Made by a program: the position numbers and the translations under genes. From NCBI RefSeq assembly GCF_047948215.1, contig NC_134457.1, positions 90,606,898 to 90,670,897 on the forward strand: a stretch of DNA of 64,000 bases. The letters run 5' to 3'. Under the pieces are notes generated by a model. That model did not search any database, was not told where the DNA came from, and was given only the letters and a program-made list of their open reading frames with translations. Numbering within the stretch: position 1 is the first letter of the stretch; each line of letters begins with the position of its first letter. Below are positions 11,901 to 24,019 of this stretch, one piece after another. This DNA is from Lycorma delicatula (taxonomy: Eukaryota > Arthropoda > Insecta > Hemiptera > Fulgoridae).

Positions 11901-14040
11901 CTAGCTGACCCGACAGACGTTGTCCTAACGCGGCATTGTTCTGTAATAAATGCACACACATAAATATAAGTAACTTACTTAAGTTAAAATTAGCAGGAAT
12001 GTGTTCTAAATTTCATTAAAATGACTATTAGTATGATATTATCAGTTTGTGATTGTTGTATTATTGTAATGGTTTTATTGATTAATTATGTGTAGTATGG
12101 TTAATATTTATTTTCACTAGATATTGAGATGTCCGATGAAAATTGAATTAAAAAATCGAAACGTCCTAAAATTAATAATTAGTGTAATTAATAAATTTTC
12201 ATCCACATTACTTCTAATTTTTTTTTAACTTAACATCATTCTAAAAAAGTACCTCCTACATATTTTTTTTTTTATTTAATAATTTTGATGTTTCATAACC
12301 ATGTAACAACTTAATTAATCAATTAATAAAAAAATTAAAGCACTGTAAAAAAGCAACGTAGTTAAAATTTTAGTAGAAATTTTTATCATTTTTCTCATTC
12401 TTTATTTTAACATCTATTTTACCAAATTTTAGATAATTGTAAATTAAAAATAATTTAGAAAACTTTTTATAAAATTAACCAGCTAAAACATTATAAATTC
12501 AATTTTTTAAATATACTTTAAACTATATTATAAGTAACTTATATTTTAATTTTATAAATGCTATAATTTATTTTACAAACTTAAATTTTTATTTTCAAAG
12601 AGGCGTTCAATAAGTTGCATAGAATCAAATGAGAACTGACAATTTAAATTTGTAGGTTAAGTTGATTGTTATTGAATGCACGTGTATACATCATTAAAAT
12701 TCATGAAAAATCAAGTAAAATACTCACTTCAATACTGCACCTTACAAATTTGCACAATGTACATTTTTAAATTAAACTTTAAAACGTTATTTCAATAAAT
12801 AATAATATAATATAATATTCTCAATAAGCGCGCAATTCTAGCAGACTCGTCAATGCTTCGCTATTGCTAGATCTGAGTATACATACAGATTAAATGACAA
12901 CAATTTAAAGTTTCATAAAACCTTAAAAAACTGAACAGTAGCAATTTAACAAAATTTAACCTTTCACTTTATAAAAGTCATGTAAATAAATCCAAATGGC
13001 AAAACAACAGCACTACCTATCGAATTTAATTCACACCACTCTCTAATCACAGTATTCGGTGGAAAATAATTTTTAACGAAAAGTGTTGTGGCTGCAAAAT
13101 CATTACAATTAATACTGAACATTAAGAAACTTACAAAACATTACGGAACCTTATAAAATTTCACTTTTAACTATATAAAATTCAGAATGTAAATAAATCC
13201 AATTACAGAACAGCACTACCTATCGGATTTAATTCAAACTATTCTCTAAATACGAATTTTAATGTAAGAACTTCTTAAACGCGATCGCAGCTCTGCCTAC
13301 CGGACCCACACGCTGCCTATCGGACCCAATTGTGAACCTTAACCATCCCAATATCAACAACACATAAATAAATTAAAAAAACATTTTCACTTCAATACTG
13401 TACCTTACAAATTTGCACAATGTAAATTTTTTAATTACACTTTAAAACGTTATTTCAATAAATAATAATATAATATTTCTCAATACGCGCACAATTCTAA
13501 ACGCGATCGCAGTGCTGCCTACTTGTTACTTAATCAGTTGTGATTTTGTTTACATTGGCAACGGCCATACGGGCTCTTTGTGATTGGTCGTTGTGTTTGA
13601 CAGCGGCCATCTTGCATTGATCTGATTGGTTTTCCTTCGTTTACATTTCCATCTGATTTATTAGCTTCTTATTTATTAAAAAACTGGTTTCTCGCGAATT
13701 TTTGTAACACAATAATAACACAAAATTACGAAATATTTTTCTCAATTTGATCGCAGCACCAACTGTCGGGACAAACTAAAATTAAAATAGAATATTATTG
13801 AATATTCGATACTGCGATGGTAGTGCAGTCTGCCGGATCCAATGTAAAACATTCCAAAATCAACAACTACTTATAAATAAAAAATTAATCAAAAAAACAT
13901 TTTCCAGTGGACCAAATTGTGAATCTAGATCATTGACGAATCCCCTTGAACACACACACAAAATTTCATCAAAATCAGTCCCAGCCGTTTAGGAGGAGTC
14001 ACTTTCATACACACGCACACAAGAAATATATATATATATT
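11901..14040 (-). mobile_element. Helitron-like element with CTAG end and internal repeats
   Basis: The minus strand ends GACA/ACGTC/TGTC hairpin, GGGTCAG, then CTAG/T at 11901-11924. That matches the Helitron 3' rule (hairpin, about 10 nt, CTRR, insertion before T). The opposite boundary is near 14040, next to an AT microsatellite, and carries the segment TTCATCAAAATCAGTC with CAGCCGTTTAGGAGG, common at the ends of insect repeats of this kind. Internally about 115 nt is duplicated (12724-12840 and 13387-13499), and another segment recurs at 12930-13050 and 13143-13250. A 67-nt block (13584-13650) is nearly identical to 41075-41141 in the Helitron at 39175-41324. No coding sequence was recognised. 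Confidence 0.6.
12724..13499. repeat. Internal direct duplications within the Helitron-like element
   Basis: 12724-12840 and 13387-13499 share TCACTTCAATACTG, CCTTACAAATTTGCACAATG, ACGTTATTTCAATAAATAAT and the AATTCTA ending. 13005-13050 and 13209-13253 share CAGCACTACCTATCG and TTTAATTCA. The spacings are about 663 and 200 nt. Confidence 0.75.
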
Positions 14041-14049
14041 TTTTTTTTC

Positions 14050-14806
14050 ATGTAATTATATTTTAATTAATTAAAATGAATGGACTTTAACCACATCTAT
14101 TTTTTATTTTATAATTAATTGTGTATTTTATGATGTTGGTCTGAAGAAGATTTTACCAGGGTGTCCATTTGGTAAATGCTAGGGCAGTTCATTTTTTTTT
14201 AATCTGTGTTGTTGGTATAAATCATGTTCATTCTTGACGTGATCAATTCCATGTGTTGTTATGTTCAGAATAAAAAGTTTATTTATGTAGTAATGCAAAC
14301 ATACTTAATACATATAAAATATCAAACACACAATCGTCTTTATGAAATTAATTAAAAGAGAATTAAATTTGTATATTTTAGTAATTAAAATGAATATATT
14401 AAAGTTCAAATTAATTAAACAAATTACTGTAATTTGAAGATAAAAATATTATATATGAATAGATCTACGGTATATAAATAAAACAAAGAATACTTCATGT
14501 AAACCATTATTGTAATTTATTTTAAATATGTTGTTTTTGAATATTGAATTAAATTATTTAAAAAAAATTTAATTAATAATACAAAGCTAATTTTATTTAT
14601 AACATTTCAACTGAAAACAGATGTATAAACCACACGTTTTTCTTTTAATGACTTTGTTTACTTAATCTGTACATATATAAGGTGGTATATATTTTTAATT
14701 AAAAGTAAATAATTTTTAACAGGAAAAAGAGTCGTAAATTTTTGTTTAGTTAAAAAATAAGTTAGGTAAAATGAATAAAAATAAAAGAATGAACTAAATT
14801 TATGTG

Positions 14807-14843
<37 letters not shown>

Positions 14844-15730
14844 ACACCACACATATATATATATATATATATATCGTCGAAACTGGTAGCAGTTGTGGCT
14901 GCTGTTGGCCACAATATTCAATTTGTTGTATAGAAACTGTCATGTATAAAACATAGCTCGCTCAAACGACATCGCATACAGTGAATGACTGCAGCCATGA
15001 ATTTGTATGAGATCTGACTTCCCAACAGTCTGTTTTATTTTTCATACTCACGTGCAAATATTTACATAAAAGTTATCCATTTTTTTTTTTTTTTATTGGA
15101 AGTTGTAATACAAAGGTGTCGGTGTTTCTTTTTTTAAACAAAAATAGATACCATACTAAATTGGATTATGGAATAGATAATTATTTTTTTTAAGTTTTGA
15201 ATTACAAGATAATATGAAATTAAAAATATATAACATAAGAAATAAAATTATTATTTTACCAATTTTTTTTATTAATTGTTATTATATTATTTTTTCTCAC
15301 AAACCAAATTAATAATAAAAATAATAAAGCCGTAATAATATGAATTTGTGTTATTTTACTTATTGATATTTAGGCATACTGTAAATAAAAACAAACATTT
15401 CTGTGTAGAAATTTAGATTGAAAATTCAAAGAAATAAATATTCTAAATATTTCATTTTTTCGAAAAAAATGTTAATTTGACTGATTAAATAATGTAGTAG
15501 CGTCACAAAAGACAATGTATGTTTTTAAAAATTAAAATCCATTATCTTACAAAAACGGTTAAAATGAACTTTTATGTCATGTTAAATTTTTTTTTCTGAA
15601 TAATTTTTTAATTGAATTTTGTTTAAACAAAATTAAAGATAGTATTATACGCCAATTTCCATGTAAAAATTACTCCATTATTAATTATTTTTCTCAGTAA
15701 TGCATATTAGAGTTTCATTATTTAATTAAG
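14050..15730. other. AT-rich stretch with a (CA)n/(AT)n microsatellite
   Basis: (CA)n at 14809-14838 and (AT)n at 14853-14874 are clear. The remainder is AT-rich with no gene recognised; the short ORF across the microsatellite is an artefact of the repeat. Confidence 0.65.
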
Positions 15731-15739
15731 AAATTATGT

Positions 15740-16100
15740 CGGATGGAGACTCTTAAATAACTTTTCAATAGTTAAAGTCAGAAAAATGAAATTTAGCAAA
15801 TGCTCTTAACACAAAATAATGTATTTTTTCGGAAGATCATTCCATTTCAAGTACCCGGGATGGGGAACCTAACAATCTTAAGTGGAAAGAACAGGTTTGT
15901 GGTAAATAATTTTAAAGAGCATTTAAAAAAAATTGACGTTAAATCTTTCAGATTATGATAACCCTAACATCAAAATGATGGTAATTTAATATTTTTCATA
16001 GCTAGTTTAAAAAGTGGCATATAGAACAGCCCAAATAGTGGTCATATTAAAAAAAAAATAAATAATTTTAATGTAGGAATATCTGCTAAATTTTTTTTTT
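15740..16100 (+). repeat. Repeat D, copy 2 (partial)
   Basis: Shares ACTCTTAAATAACTTTTCAA, AAATGCTC, TTTTTTCGG, CAAGTACCCGGGATGG and the TTTTTCATAGCTAGTTT block with the copies at 4715 and 23410. It is more diverged and shorter on the right. Confidence 0.6.
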
Positions 16101-16169
16101 TTTTAATTTTTCACTTTCAAATAGTTATTTAAGAAGTATCATAGACGACTGACTTTTGACACTAGCTTT

Positions 16170-16880
16170 TGAAGTAGAAGAATATTAAACGTCGCCGTTT
16201 TGGTTAGATCTTCTTTCCGATGGTGAGATAAAGTCAGCGATATAATCTGTGACTGACTTGTGAACCAGAAAACCTGTACTAAACTGTTTGGGTCCTCTGT
16301 TTATCTCCACTGCGGGTTTTCTCTTATAAATCCTACAGTTTTCTAAGCCAAAGTGGCATTCATCTGTAAACCGTGTCTTTTGTACTGCCAGAATTTTAAT
16401 GCTGAATCTGTCAACCGTTTTTGTTAGTAGTTTCAATTTTTCTGGTTTTAACTCTGTGTTTACGTTGAGTGTACCGATGAAGAACTTTCGAGAAGCTCCA
16501 ACCCTTCTCCACGTGGCACGTCTGGTTCTCCAGAATCCTATGACCAGAACAGGAGTCCAGTCTACTGACTGGGGCCTGGGGTAGCGGATTTCTTTCCTGT
16601 TGTTCTACCATGGTCGTTCAAGCTGAACTTTGTTTGTTTGTTTGGTGATCTCTGGTGGAGATCACGTGGTTTAACGACTTGATTGTTGAGATCAGGACGT
16701 ATGTCTAACAGCCGCACCAACTAGGTGAACAGACGCTGACTACCAGTCTCTAGATACCAGAACAGAGACTGGTGGATTTAGTTAGTATTTGGTCCGCCTT
16801 GGGTTTTTCATTTCCCCATTATCACCCATATCTGAGAGGTTTTCCCCTGTCCTCCACCGGGGAGGTGCCTGATGGAGGAT
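16170..16880 (-). pseudogene. LINE 5' end: UTR plus start of AP-endonuclease domain
   Basis: The minus strand from about 16500 to 16185 gives a continuous frame reading FFIGTLNVNTELKPEKLKLL, then TKTVDRFSIKILAVQKTRFT, then DECHFGLENCRIYKRKP. This is the N-terminal endonuclease of RTE-type LINE ORFs (the G-T-x-N-V-x-T start and I-x-x-L-x-V-x-K/E-T-R-x-T motif). The Glu expected in that motif is Lys-Thr here, so the active site is altered. Upstream on the minus strand (16500-16880) is a GC-richer untranslated-like region with small inverted repeats (ACCAGTCTC/GAGACTGGT). The element breaks off after the first roughly 100 residues. Confidence 0.72.
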
Positions 16881-16899
16881 CTAACAACTCCATATTTTA

Positions 16900-18980
16900 C
16901 ATATATATAGGGTCTATTTTATATTCGATGCTTACGTAAAGCTATTGGACGTATTATTTACTAACAACGGCCGTGATTCCCCCTCCTTATTTTTTAAGAA
17001 CTACATATAATTTCCTATAATTCCAATAGTTTTTTTTTCAAATAGATTATAAATTAAAACATAGGCGCTGAAAAAACAATTTTTAATGCAATATAAAAAT
17101 CGGATTCATATTTAACATAACGCTACGATCAAGCTTTTTTTGTGCTAATATTTTTAAATGATTTTATATAATAAACATTTAAACGTAAATATTAGCTAAA
17201 TATCTTTAAAAAAGAAGTAAGAAGAATTTTTTATTTATTTATTTTTTGTAAGTTTGAAAATAAATACCAGTTTATTCTCGCTTATTTATATTATTTATCT
17301 TAAATCTAAAGTTATTAAACAGGATAAAAAGGTTTTACAAATTTAGAATTTTTTAAAGTTTAAATTTATAACATTAAACAGCATTTTTAAACTTTCGAAA
17401 CGAAATAATAAGTTCAAATATAACTATACACACATTTTGGTTGTAAAATAAATGTTTATTAAGAGTAAAGGAAAGTATATATAATAAAATTTTAAGATAA
17501 AATTGATTAAAATAAAACAAAAAAAAAAGAATTAGCAACAGAAAACATTATTGTAACCAGTTACCCTGAAGTTAAAATTCTTTATTTAGTTTGCATACGA
17601 ATGCGGAGACCACACGCACACATTTGAATACAAAGAACATTGAATTACAAGCTTTGTTTTTGTATCGGCTCAAACAATTGTCTAACTACATAAAATATTA
17701 AAGTGAATTAATTCTGAAACTTTTTCTCACCGATAGAAAAATCCCATTAAATAATTTTATGTAAATTTAATCGATACTACTGATTAAATAAAAACAAGAT
17801 ATCACGGATTTATTGTTAAAAGAAGTATTATCAAAAATATATTATGCTTTGTTAAATCATTAAAACTTTAAAATAATGTAATAATACAAAGAAAGAGAAT
17901 TAATTAAGCTTTTATTTGAGTATGATGAAATAAAACAAAAATTTCTGTTACTTTTCTTTTTTTAGATTATTATACATTTTTAGTGACACTCTGAAGAAAG
18001 AGGACAATATTTTTTGTTCTTATCAGAATCGATCTATCAGATGGTACTTCGTCAGAATTCACTTATACTTCTTAAATTTTTTAATTACTCATATTATTTT
18101 GCGAAGTTAAATTCTACCTTCTTCTAGTTTTTTAAGTTAAAAGAATTTTCTCTCATCTTTTTCAATAAGGTTTTGTTAATATTTTTCAGTGCTTGAATAC
18201 AATTATAGATAAGACTATTATTAACGAGTGTTTAAAAAAAAAATAAGACACTTATAAAATATTTTAAATTAACGGCACGTTTTTTAAAAAAAATCTCTAC
18301 GTTAATTAAGGTTATGGCCTCATTCACATCCAATGTCTGTGACAAATACAGTCTGTGAACTGATAATATAATTCAGTAATTCATTTATAGTTTATTCTTA
18401 GTTGAATAAACATTTTTTTAACTCACCAGTATCTGATAAATTCTTAAAAACTGATTTAATTTTCATTAATGGTCATTACAAATGATAAGTAAATTTGTTT
18501 GTCATGATCATATATTTCATCTGATGAAAGCAATTTCGTACATTCATAATTATAAATCATCAATCTAAGGACAAAATAATAAAACTGTTTATATTCTCTG
18601 AAAAAAGATGATGCATAATTTAAGAGAAAAATAAAAGAAGACATTACTTCAGTAAGCTTTGTTATACATTTTTAAAAACAAAAACCTGGAAGATTATTAA
18701 TTTTAAAAAAACCAAAAATTAGATTAAAAAAAATGTTCACCGTTCATATCTTTTAAAATTTTTTTTTCATTGTTTGTTTATAGTCACATCAATGTGGAGT
18801 CATTAACGACTTAAATAAAACTAAATGCTTGTAAGTAATTAGGCGATAAATACCAAACACTGGATAACAAATATCGAAACAAGAAAATGACCATTAAACT
18901 ATTTTCACTACACATACTGTACTTAGTAACGGATCTTACAGAAATGAGCAAAACCGCTCAGGGATTTTGAATTCAATTTA
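16900..18980. other. AT-rich stretch without recognised genes
   Basis: No domain, splice-bounded ORF or shared repeat was recognised; only A/T homopolymer runs and low-complexity sequence. Confidence 0.55.
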
Positions 18981-18989
18981 GCAAAATCG

Positions 18990-19465
18990 CTAAATTGAGT
19001 TCTTCATTCCAATATCATAGAGAGACCGCAACAGTCTTTTGATGCATTTCTTCTAGTTGAGCAAACCTTTTGCATCTGAACCCACATTTAGTTGAGGATA
19101 AACAGTCCTGAACATTGGGTAACGTAGAAGTAAGTGATTTACAGACCATTTTACATTGCACGCCTCACAGTTCTGCTGAAGTGAGACAAATAATTGGGCG
19201 TGGGTTATCTTTGTGTGTCCAATCCTCAGCCGCGTTAGGATGGCTTGGTCTCTTCTGTTGTTTGGTAGGACTTCTCGAATACGTTCCTCCGGATTTCATG
19301 TAAGGATGCGGAAGGACTCAGCAGCCACAACTTATTCCACTGGGTACGTAGTTTGACACGGACTGCCTTCGTAAAGTCACTCTCACATATCAATTTCAAT
19401 CGGAGGCCGTTTGTTACCGCTCTCTTGGCAGCATCATCAGATCCGTAGTTCCCGAGAAACATACA
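18990..19465 (-). pseudogene. Jockey-type LINE RNase H and C-terminal relic
   Basis: The minus-strand frame from 19460 contains DDAAKRAVTNG, ICESDFTKAVRVKLRTQWNK and LWLLSPSASLHEIRRN. After a shift near 19235 it continues with AILTRLRIGHTKITHAQLF and further decayed C-terminal sequence. TRLRIGHTxxTH followed by a Cys-rich tail is the typical end of Jockey/I-type LINE ORF2 proteins. The catalytic part of RNase H lies outside or is lost. The preserved frame blocks suggest a moderately old copy. Confidence 0.75.
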
Positions 19466-19469
19466 TTTT

Positions 19470-22400
19470 GACTGAATATGTTCAAGTATTTTAATGTTAA
19501 ATGAAATGGCCTTCTATAAAATTATATATTTCACAGGTTCAGTCTTTCTTTATTATTTTTTTAATTGTAATTCTATCTTTTTAAGAAAGATGCAATTGTA
19601 TGCCAAATAGTTAAAAAAACAAAAAAAAAACTTGAGTATTTGGTCTATTCTGACGGAGCAATATTTGTTGTCATTATTATTAAAATTTGACTTTTTTTCA
19701 TTAAATATTGGTAACACATTTAAACTTTCACTGATCTTAACCTTTAATTTTTGGATTTCTTCTTTAATGTTAAGGTGAATTTGCAGGATTTCAATAGCTG
19801 AAATTAGGGACATATCAATTAGTATTTATTATCTGCGAAATTTGTCATCACATATTTATCTTTTGATTTAATGATAATAACAGTAAGAATAAAAAAAACA
19901 TTGAAGACTCTCGAATAAAAAGATAATCAAAGCTAGAGATAAAAAATATTATAAAGATAAGTTATTTATTTTACTATAATATAATTAAATTATCTAATCT
20001 TTAATTTTATAATTATTAGATTCTTTTATTTTTCCCACAAATACGTAAAAAAGTGTTGATGATAAATTTATAAAAGATAGAATATTAATTGATTCAATTA
20101 ATATTATTATTAAATAAAAATTAATTATACCTTGGCTGTGTTTATTCAGGAAAAGATAGTAAAAAGTAAATTAAAAACAAAAATAAACGATGCCTTAATT
20201 CAGTTATTGCATGTAATCCATTACGGTATGTTTAAAAACATTAATGCGAAAAAAATAGGAAGTTTAACAAAAGAGAGATCAAGGCATGTCTAAAGGGAAG
20301 ATGTGGTTTTGTGTATGAGTGTATAAGCGGCAAAAGAGAGAGAAAGAGAGATCTGAGGTAAAAAGAAACAGATATATAAAGAAGTATAAACATGAACCAG
20401 TGTTGTAGGGTAAGAGGTTTGCCATACAATGAAAAATGATCCTCTGTAGTAAAATTAATTACAAATAGCTATGGGTTGGGAGGTTTCTGTTCCGTGCTCG
20501 CTGCTGCTGCTGCTGAGTGCGGAGTACACTAACGAACCTCATTCTTTCTTAACATTTGCTCAGTTACACAGAATTAGCTTAACATATAACGTTCAATTCC
20601 ATCTATTTTGAACACATTTTATTTGTGTAATTTACATAATATGCTAATTGCCATAAAAGAAAATATTTATAACCATTAATCGTCGAACTGTAAGTGTATA
20701 CATGCGCGCGCATGTTTGTAAATATTGAAGCTAATAATAATGAATGATAAAAATTATGCAGAAAAATAATTTTACCGTAATCTAATGAACAAGAATAGCG
20801 AAAAACGTATATTATACTGACATTTATAAGAGAATAAAGCCAATAAAAAACTGTTTAATAAATTTACTTTTTTGAAATTTATGGTTTTTTTTCAATTTTG
20901 AATACTTTAGAATTTTAATTTTAACTTGGATTTCAATTACTTTATTTAAATATTACTCAGTAAAATTTTTCTATGATAATAAATTTACTTCGTAATGTTC
21001 GAAATTTGTTGTGCTGGGAATATGGTACTTTATAATGTTTATAGCACATGGGAAATTTAATTCAGATTATCTCTCTTACTATCTTCCCTTTAAAAGAAGA
21101 AAGATATAAAATCAGTCTGTTGAAAAGAAACACACTAAATTATAAAGCATAATATAAAGATTTTGTATAATTATTAAAATAATAACAGCCGAAACTTCTA
21201 AGTGACGATGAACCGGTTAATTTGGCGTGAGTCAAATAGTATACGAACTTTCTAAATTGCTTCAATTCAAAAATAGAATGTATCTGAGTTACTGAATAGA
21301 AGATAAATTATCCAGAAGTCCCCCACTCAAAACTGAACCCAACATAAAATTAAAAAGAAAAATTTTATACGAAACATTTAAAAAAATTTATTTTTCTTAT
21401 TCTTGTACCCTAAAATATTTTAATAAAATTCATGTATAATAAATTACAAAAACAATGCACTCCCTACAAAATTAAATAAGAAACCTCTATTTGAAATTCC
21501 AAAAACCTTTCATGAAAATATGTTATTTTTTATCACTTTTTATCACAATATTTATTTTTTATCACAATTTCTTTTTGTAAAGTGATCCAGAACTAATAAA
21601 AATAAAAAAAACCAAAACAGAAGTGTAGTTAATATTTTTATTTTTTTGTTATAAATATCAATCTGAGGGAGTAAACAGCAAAGAAATATATTTTTGTTTA
21701 GAGGAAGTCTCAGAAGAATTTTTAAAGTTACGAAATAACAGACATTGCTAAATTTAAATAGTGTAAATTGTTAAGCATAACTTCATTAAATACAAGTATA
21801 ACTGTAATTGAATATCAATCTATTATTGATCCATCTAATAATTAATATAAATATATTCATCAAGAATACATAAAATATTTTCATTCTATAGGTATTGATC
21901 TTGTAATGTGTTATCATGCCTAATCCCATTTAAACGGTAATATAAACACAAAATTTTGTTTTCAGAGTTATAATGAGAACAAAAAGGAATAAAAAAATGC
22001 ATTTTCATTATTTTATTTATTTTTTTATATGGAAGGCAGTGTTAAGAAGAAAATGAATTGTAAGCAATTATTTATAAAATTAATCTTAATTATGTAAGTG
22101 TATTTCATTTATAGTGCTCACTATGAGAAATCATATCAACTGCCTATTTACAAAAATCGTGAAAAAATTATTAATTAATGTTTTGAGAAATTTTTACCCT
22201 ATTTTGATCGATGAAATACCAAATTTAATTTAATTTTCACGACCTTAGAGGTATCTCTAAAGAACGTGATTTAATTATCAACTTAAAATTCATTACTACA
22301 CTAAAAATTATGATATAAAATACCATATGCTATTAATTCAAGCTTTACAGTTGATTCAATTACGAAGTCACTGAATAAAAACTGAATATTTCAATATCAT

Positions 22401-22495
22401 TGGTAAATGAATCATTCAGGTCTGCTAAGCAATTTCTGAGTTTAAATCGAATATCAGAACACATGTGAAATAAAATTCTGATTTATAAATTTTCC
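19470..22495. other. AT-rich stretch with minor structured spots
   Basis: No gene recognised. Three items stand out: a purine-rich GA tract at 20270-20360, a small GC-rich spot with (CTG)n at 20490-20530, and a 16-bp palindrome ACATGCGCGCGCATGT at 20700-20715. A short copy of the ATTAAATACAAGTATAACT block of repeat D occurs at 21780-21835. Confidence 0.55.
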
Positions 22496-22500
22496 TATCT

Positions 22501-22690
22501 CCATGGCAGAGTGATAGCTTCTCTGTCATTCATACAGAGGTTTGTTAGTTCGAAACCTTGTTGGATTCAGCATGTATTTATCAATACTAAAGTTAATCCA
22601 TCATTAAATACAAGTATAACTATAATTGAATATCAATTTATTATTGCTACAGAAAATAAAGTAAATAAATAAATATCAGGTGTTAATAAC
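22501..22690 (+). mobile_element. tRNA-headed SINE-like element
   Basis: An A-box-like TGGCAGAGTGATAGC (22504-22518) and a B-box-like TTAGTTCGAAACC (22545-22557) are spaced as in tRNA-derived pol III promoters. The following body (TCATTAAATACAAGTATAAC, ATTGAATATCAAT, AAATAAAGTAAATAAA, ATCAGGTGTTAA) is shared with 4715-4805 and partly with 21780-21835. The short A-rich end lies next to the gag-like relic. Confidence 0.5.
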
Positions 22691-22708
22691 ATAAATGGTG
22701 TTAATAAA

Positions 22709-23390
22709 TTGCTGGACGACCTCATCCGCATTGGGTGGGTGTCTTTCTGGGTTTCAAGGAAGTCAGCTGAGGAGCGTTGCTATAGATGTTGGGAATTGGG
22801 CACCGGCCTGGCTCCTGCGGCGGTCTCGATAGACGAGGACATTGTTTTAACTGTGGGATTGCGAGGCATCTACGTAAGGATTGCCCAACGAAGGCCAAAT
22901 GTACCCTTTGTAGATCTCGGGGGCATTCTCTCGGAGGACGCAGGGTGCATCTACGTAAGGATTGCCCAACGGAGGCCAAATGTACCCTTTGTAATTCTCA
23001 GGAGACGTGAGACCAAGACCAAATAATGAGGTGCTTTTCCTGTGTTCTGGGAAAGACCTGGGTTGGGACAGCTGTGTCCAGAAATGGTGGGCCGCTCAGA
23101 GCCCAATCCAACAGTAGAGGTGTCCCTGTCCAATCACCGGAAGCGGTGATTGGACAGGGACTCGCGTCGTGTTCCGATCAAACTTCGATGAGGGGGAAAA
23201 GAAAGACGGTTGTCCAGGTGGGGGAATCTCTACGGGGTCCCCTCATTAGAGGCATGACGATTAATTAAAGACCGAGTGTCTGGGGTGAATGTCAGTTGCT
23301 GACTAGGCAGTTTGAGGCGATAGCACCCCTGGAGCTGTGTTCATGCTTGGTTTCGGGTCTGGCTCCAGGAAGGGGATAAAAGCTGATGAA
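22709..23390 (+). pseudogene. LINE ORF1 (gag-like) zinc-knuckle fragment and flanking GC-rich sequence
   Basis: Two overlapping frames preserve a series of CCHC knuckles. One has CYRCWELG and then, after a shift, HRPGSC. The next knuckle is CFNCGIARHLRKDC (C-x2-C-x4-H-x4-C), followed by KCTLCRSRGH. These are nucleic-acid-binding fingers of LINE ORF1 proteins (R1, Jockey and I-like groups). A 47-nt block containing HLRKDCPTKAKCTLC is directly repeated 81 nt downstream, in frame. Sequence to 23390 remains GC-rich and contains a perfect hairpin (23122-23161). Frameshifts and stops make it non-functional. Confidence 0.72.
23122..23161. repeat. Perfect 18-bp-arm hairpin
   Basis: Arms 23122-23139 (GTCCCTGTCCAATCACCG) and 23144-23161 are exact reverse complements around a GAAG loop, within the GC-rich LINE fragment. 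Confidence 0.95.
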
Positions 23391-23409
23391 CTCCAAAAAA
23401 ATGTGTTAA

Positions 23410-23950
23410 TAAAATATGTCAATCCTTAAATAACTTTTCGTTAATTAAACGTAGATAAGTAAAATTTGTACAAATGCTTTCACATCAAAATTATATATTT
23501 TTCGATATGACACCATCACGCTCCAAGTACCCACGGAGTGAAACTCAAAAATTTTAAATTGAAAGGGTAGAGTTATGATAACGTTAAGGACATTAAAAAA
23601 AAAAAAATTACTTAAAAACCTTCACGTTAAACAACTTCAATCAAAATGTCGACTGTTAAATAATTTTCACAGCCAGTTTCAGGATTAGTTTTAGAGGATT
23701 ACCTCTAAAATAACTGCTCAATAGTAAAACGTTACAAAAAGTAAAATTAAGGGAATTCTCAAAACTATTTATTTTTCGGTATGAGACCACAACTTGGGGT
23801 GTACTGCAGGCACTTTTGAAATAACCTATAAAATTTAATAAATGTTCCCTATTTTTTAGTCCAAAGTTTTTACTTTGAAATGATTGTTTTTCAGTTCCCT
23901 TTAAAATGATACGTCACATCCCTACTCTTTTCAGTTAACATTTTTGATTG
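23410..23950 (+). repeat. Repeat D, copy 3
   Basis: The longest copy: CAATCCTTAAATAACTTTTC, AAATGCTTTCACATCAAAAT, TTTTTCGATATGA, CTCCAAGTACCCACGG, TTTTCACAGCC, AATAACTGCTCAATAGTAAA and CCCTTTAAAATGATACGTCA follow in the same order as in the copy at 4715. Confidence 0.72.
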
Positions 23951-24019
23951 CCCCTCTCACCAGTAGCCCCCTGTGTGTGGCGTTTTATACTGAAAATAGG
24001 TGGTTTCGAGAAAGGACCA

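Noticed and set aside
14658..14921. 87-codon minus-strand ORF with Cys/Val and Tyr/Ile runs
   Set aside because: It is produced by CA and AT microsatellites plus AT-rich DNA.
22722..22979. 85-codon minus-strand ORF opposite the zinc-knuckle fragment
   Set aside because: It is a shadow of the GC-rich gag-like sequence; the CCHC motifs are on the plus strand.
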